64,000 bases of DNA from Micromonospora ureilytica (GTDB taxonomy: Bacteria; Actinomycetota; Actinomycetes; Mycobacteriales; Micromonosporaceae). The position numbers and the translations under genes are program-made. The DNA is taken from the NCBI RefSeq assembly GCF_015751765.1, contig NZ_JADOTX010000001.1, positions 3,906,001-3,970,000 on the forward strand. Direction: 5' to 3'. Position 1 is the stretch's first letter, and each line of letters opens with the position of its first letter. Shown here in pieces: positions 62,949-64,000 of this stretch. A model generated the notes under the pieces. It did no database searches and was not told the DNA's origin. It worked only from the letters and a program-made list of their open reading frames with translations.

Positions 62949-64000
62949 CCGGCCGGGACGAGTTCACCGGCAGCCGCACCGGCACGCCGCCCACCGGTCC
63001 CGGTGACCGCCTCGCGCGCGTACCGGCGCTGGAGGCCGCGCTCGCCGACGCCCGGGACCTCCCCGACGGCCCAGCCCGGCAGGTGGCCCTGGAACGGCTC
63101 GCCGAGCGTGCCGACGCGGCCGGCGACGTCCGGTCCGGGATGGACGCGCGGTTCGCGCTGATCGAGGCGTACCTGCTGCACGGGGAACGGTGGCGCCTGG
63201 TCGAGCCGGTCCGGCGCTGCCGCGCCGCCGCCGACCACCGGCCCGACCTGCTCACCGACACGGAAACCGGGCTGCTGCTGCGCTACCAGCGGTACGCGGT
63301 GGAGGCGCTGCTCGGCACCCCCCGGGTCGGGCTGGACCAGACCCGGTCCCTGCTGCACGACCTGGCCCACCGGGTCGGCGCGGACGGCCCGGACACACCG
63401 ACCGTCGCGGAGCTGCACTGCCGGATCGCCGATCACCTGGGCGACGAGCCCACCGCGCGGCACTGGTACGAGCGGTGGTCCGGAAAACGACCCGGCCCGG
63501 CCGGCGGCTGCCCGGGCTGCGCCTCGGCCCGGCGCGCCGAACTGCTGGCTGGCTGGGGCGAGTGGGCCGCCGCGCTCACCGAGCTCACGGATTCCGACGG
63601 CGACCCGCAGTCCTGCACCGACCAACCCGAGCGGGACCTGGTCGCCGGCCTGCTGCCCGCACTCCGCACCGGTGAGCCGACACGGGCGGCGGCGGCCCAC
63701 GTGCGGGCGTACCGCCGACACGGGCGCGAGCGCGCGGCATTCCCCCACCTCGCCGCGCACCTGCGGTTCTGCGCGCTGGGCGGGCACCTGGAACGCGGGC
63801 TGACCATTCTGGCCGAGCAGCTACCCCGGTTGGACCGGCCGACCGACGATCTCGCCGCCATGGAGTTCGCCGCCGCCGGGGCACTGGTCTGCGGGTTGGC
63901 CGCCGACGCCGGGCTGGGCGGGCGGACGATGCCCCGCCCGGCGTACGGCGAGCGAACGGCCACCGAGTTGGAGGTCGCCACGCTCGGGGCGCTACTGCTC
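62945..64000 (+). CDS. helical (TPR-like) protein, 3' end outside the window
   Basis: The frame opens with an ATG overlapping the YbjN stop (ATGA) and stays open for 352 codons to the window edge. The visible part is rich in paired helices with Ala/Leu/Arg/Glu (LEAALADARDLPDGPARQVAL, then FALIEAYLLHGERWRLVEPV and YRRHGRERAAFPHLAAHL). This is typical of tetratricopeptide-like folds, although no strict repeat is clear. A Cys pair (GCPGCASARR) lies near residue 184. It was assigned by translation and coupling to the YbjN gene; its function is unknown. Confidence 0.7.
   Translation, partial: MTGRDEFTGSRTGTPPTGPGDRLARVPALEAALADARDLPDGPARQVALERLAERADAAGDVRSGMDARFALIEAYLLHGERWRLVEPVRRCRAAADHRPDLLTDTETGLLLRYQRYAVEALLGTPRVGLDQTRSLLHDLAHRVGADGPDTPTVAELHCRIADHLGDEPTARHWYERWSGKRPGPAGGCPGCASARRAELLAGWGEWAAALTELTDSDGDPQSCTDQPERDLVAGLLPALRTGEPTRAAAAHVRAYRRHGRERAAFPHLAAHLRFCALGGHLERGLTILAEQLPRLDRPTDDLAAMEFAAAGALVCGLAADAGLGGRTMPRPAYGERTATELEVATLGALLL

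Overview
This is a very GC-rich, densely coded actinobacterial chromosome segment. GTG starts and 4-base gene overlaps (ATGA/GTGA) are common. The gene content (clgR-pspA-pspM, recA-recX, gluABCD, an Mrp antiporter, an FxSxx-COOH peptide locus, SelD) and the style of the intergenic repeats suggest Micromonosporaceae, probably Micromonospora or a close relative. That placement is inferred without any database search. I see no rRNA, tRNA, insertion sequence, phage gene or CRISPR array. Most of the window looks like core chromosome with a few lineage-specific inserts.

Layout. 1-1.3 kb: the 5' end of miaB (minus) and an alpha/beta hydrolase (plus). 1.3-10.6 kb: a tightly packed minus-strand FxSxx-COOH peptide-modification locus. 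In transcription order it runs: precursor FxsA ending F-N-S-S-I, FxsB radical SAM/SPASM maturase with an HExxH extension, an AAC(3)-type acetyltransferase, a short TIR-like protein, a longer FxsC-type TIR-like protein, and the giant ATPase/TIR-like/NB-ARC/TPR protein FxsT. This is the most distinctive system here. 10.6-12.7 kb: DUF2277, an unknown protein and SelD. 12.8-16.2 kb: a glutamate-type ABC importer (gluABCD-like). 16.3-21.5 kb: RNase Y, a short BKACE-family enzyme, recX, recA with an SOS box, and DUF3046. 21.5-30.8 kb: MFS transporter, membrane protein, Tat-exported amine oxidase, UdgX, a 39-residue membrane peptide, a MocR regulator divergent from a PNPOx-GNAT fusion plus LysE exporter, and a Spo0M-like protein. 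30.9-33.4 kb: two CBS/DUF21 proteins. 33.5-39.7 kb: a complete Mrp antiporter operon with fused A/B subunit. 39.8-48.4 kb: an Lhr helicase, a lipoprotein, a CPCC protein, a secreted SH3 protein and an Nei-type glycosylase. 48.5-52.2 kb: a multicopper-oxidase-like protein with fibronectin repeats that appears to have lost its copper ligands. 52.3-62.4 kb: pspM, pspA, clgR, cinA, pgsA, rimO, a cyclodeaminase-family gene, a guanidine-III riboswitch with its Gdx exporter, a small membrane protein and ftsK. 62.5-64 kb: a YbjN protein and a truncated helical protein.

How genes work together. The FXS genes overlap or nearly overlap and should form one operon that makes and modifies a short peptide and couples it to TIR/NB-ARC-type proteins. 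gluABCD imports an acidic amino acid. mnh/mrp A-G exchanges Na+ and H+. ClgR probably controls the psp genes and protein quality control. recA/recX, UdgX, Nei and Lhr are DNA-repair functions spread along the window.

Non-coding features include strong hairpins at gene ends, several long inverted repeats, a perfect 59-bp tandem duplication at the mnhA/mnhC junction, a 15-bp minisatellite upstream of clgR and a small translationally coupled ORF in front of RNase Y.
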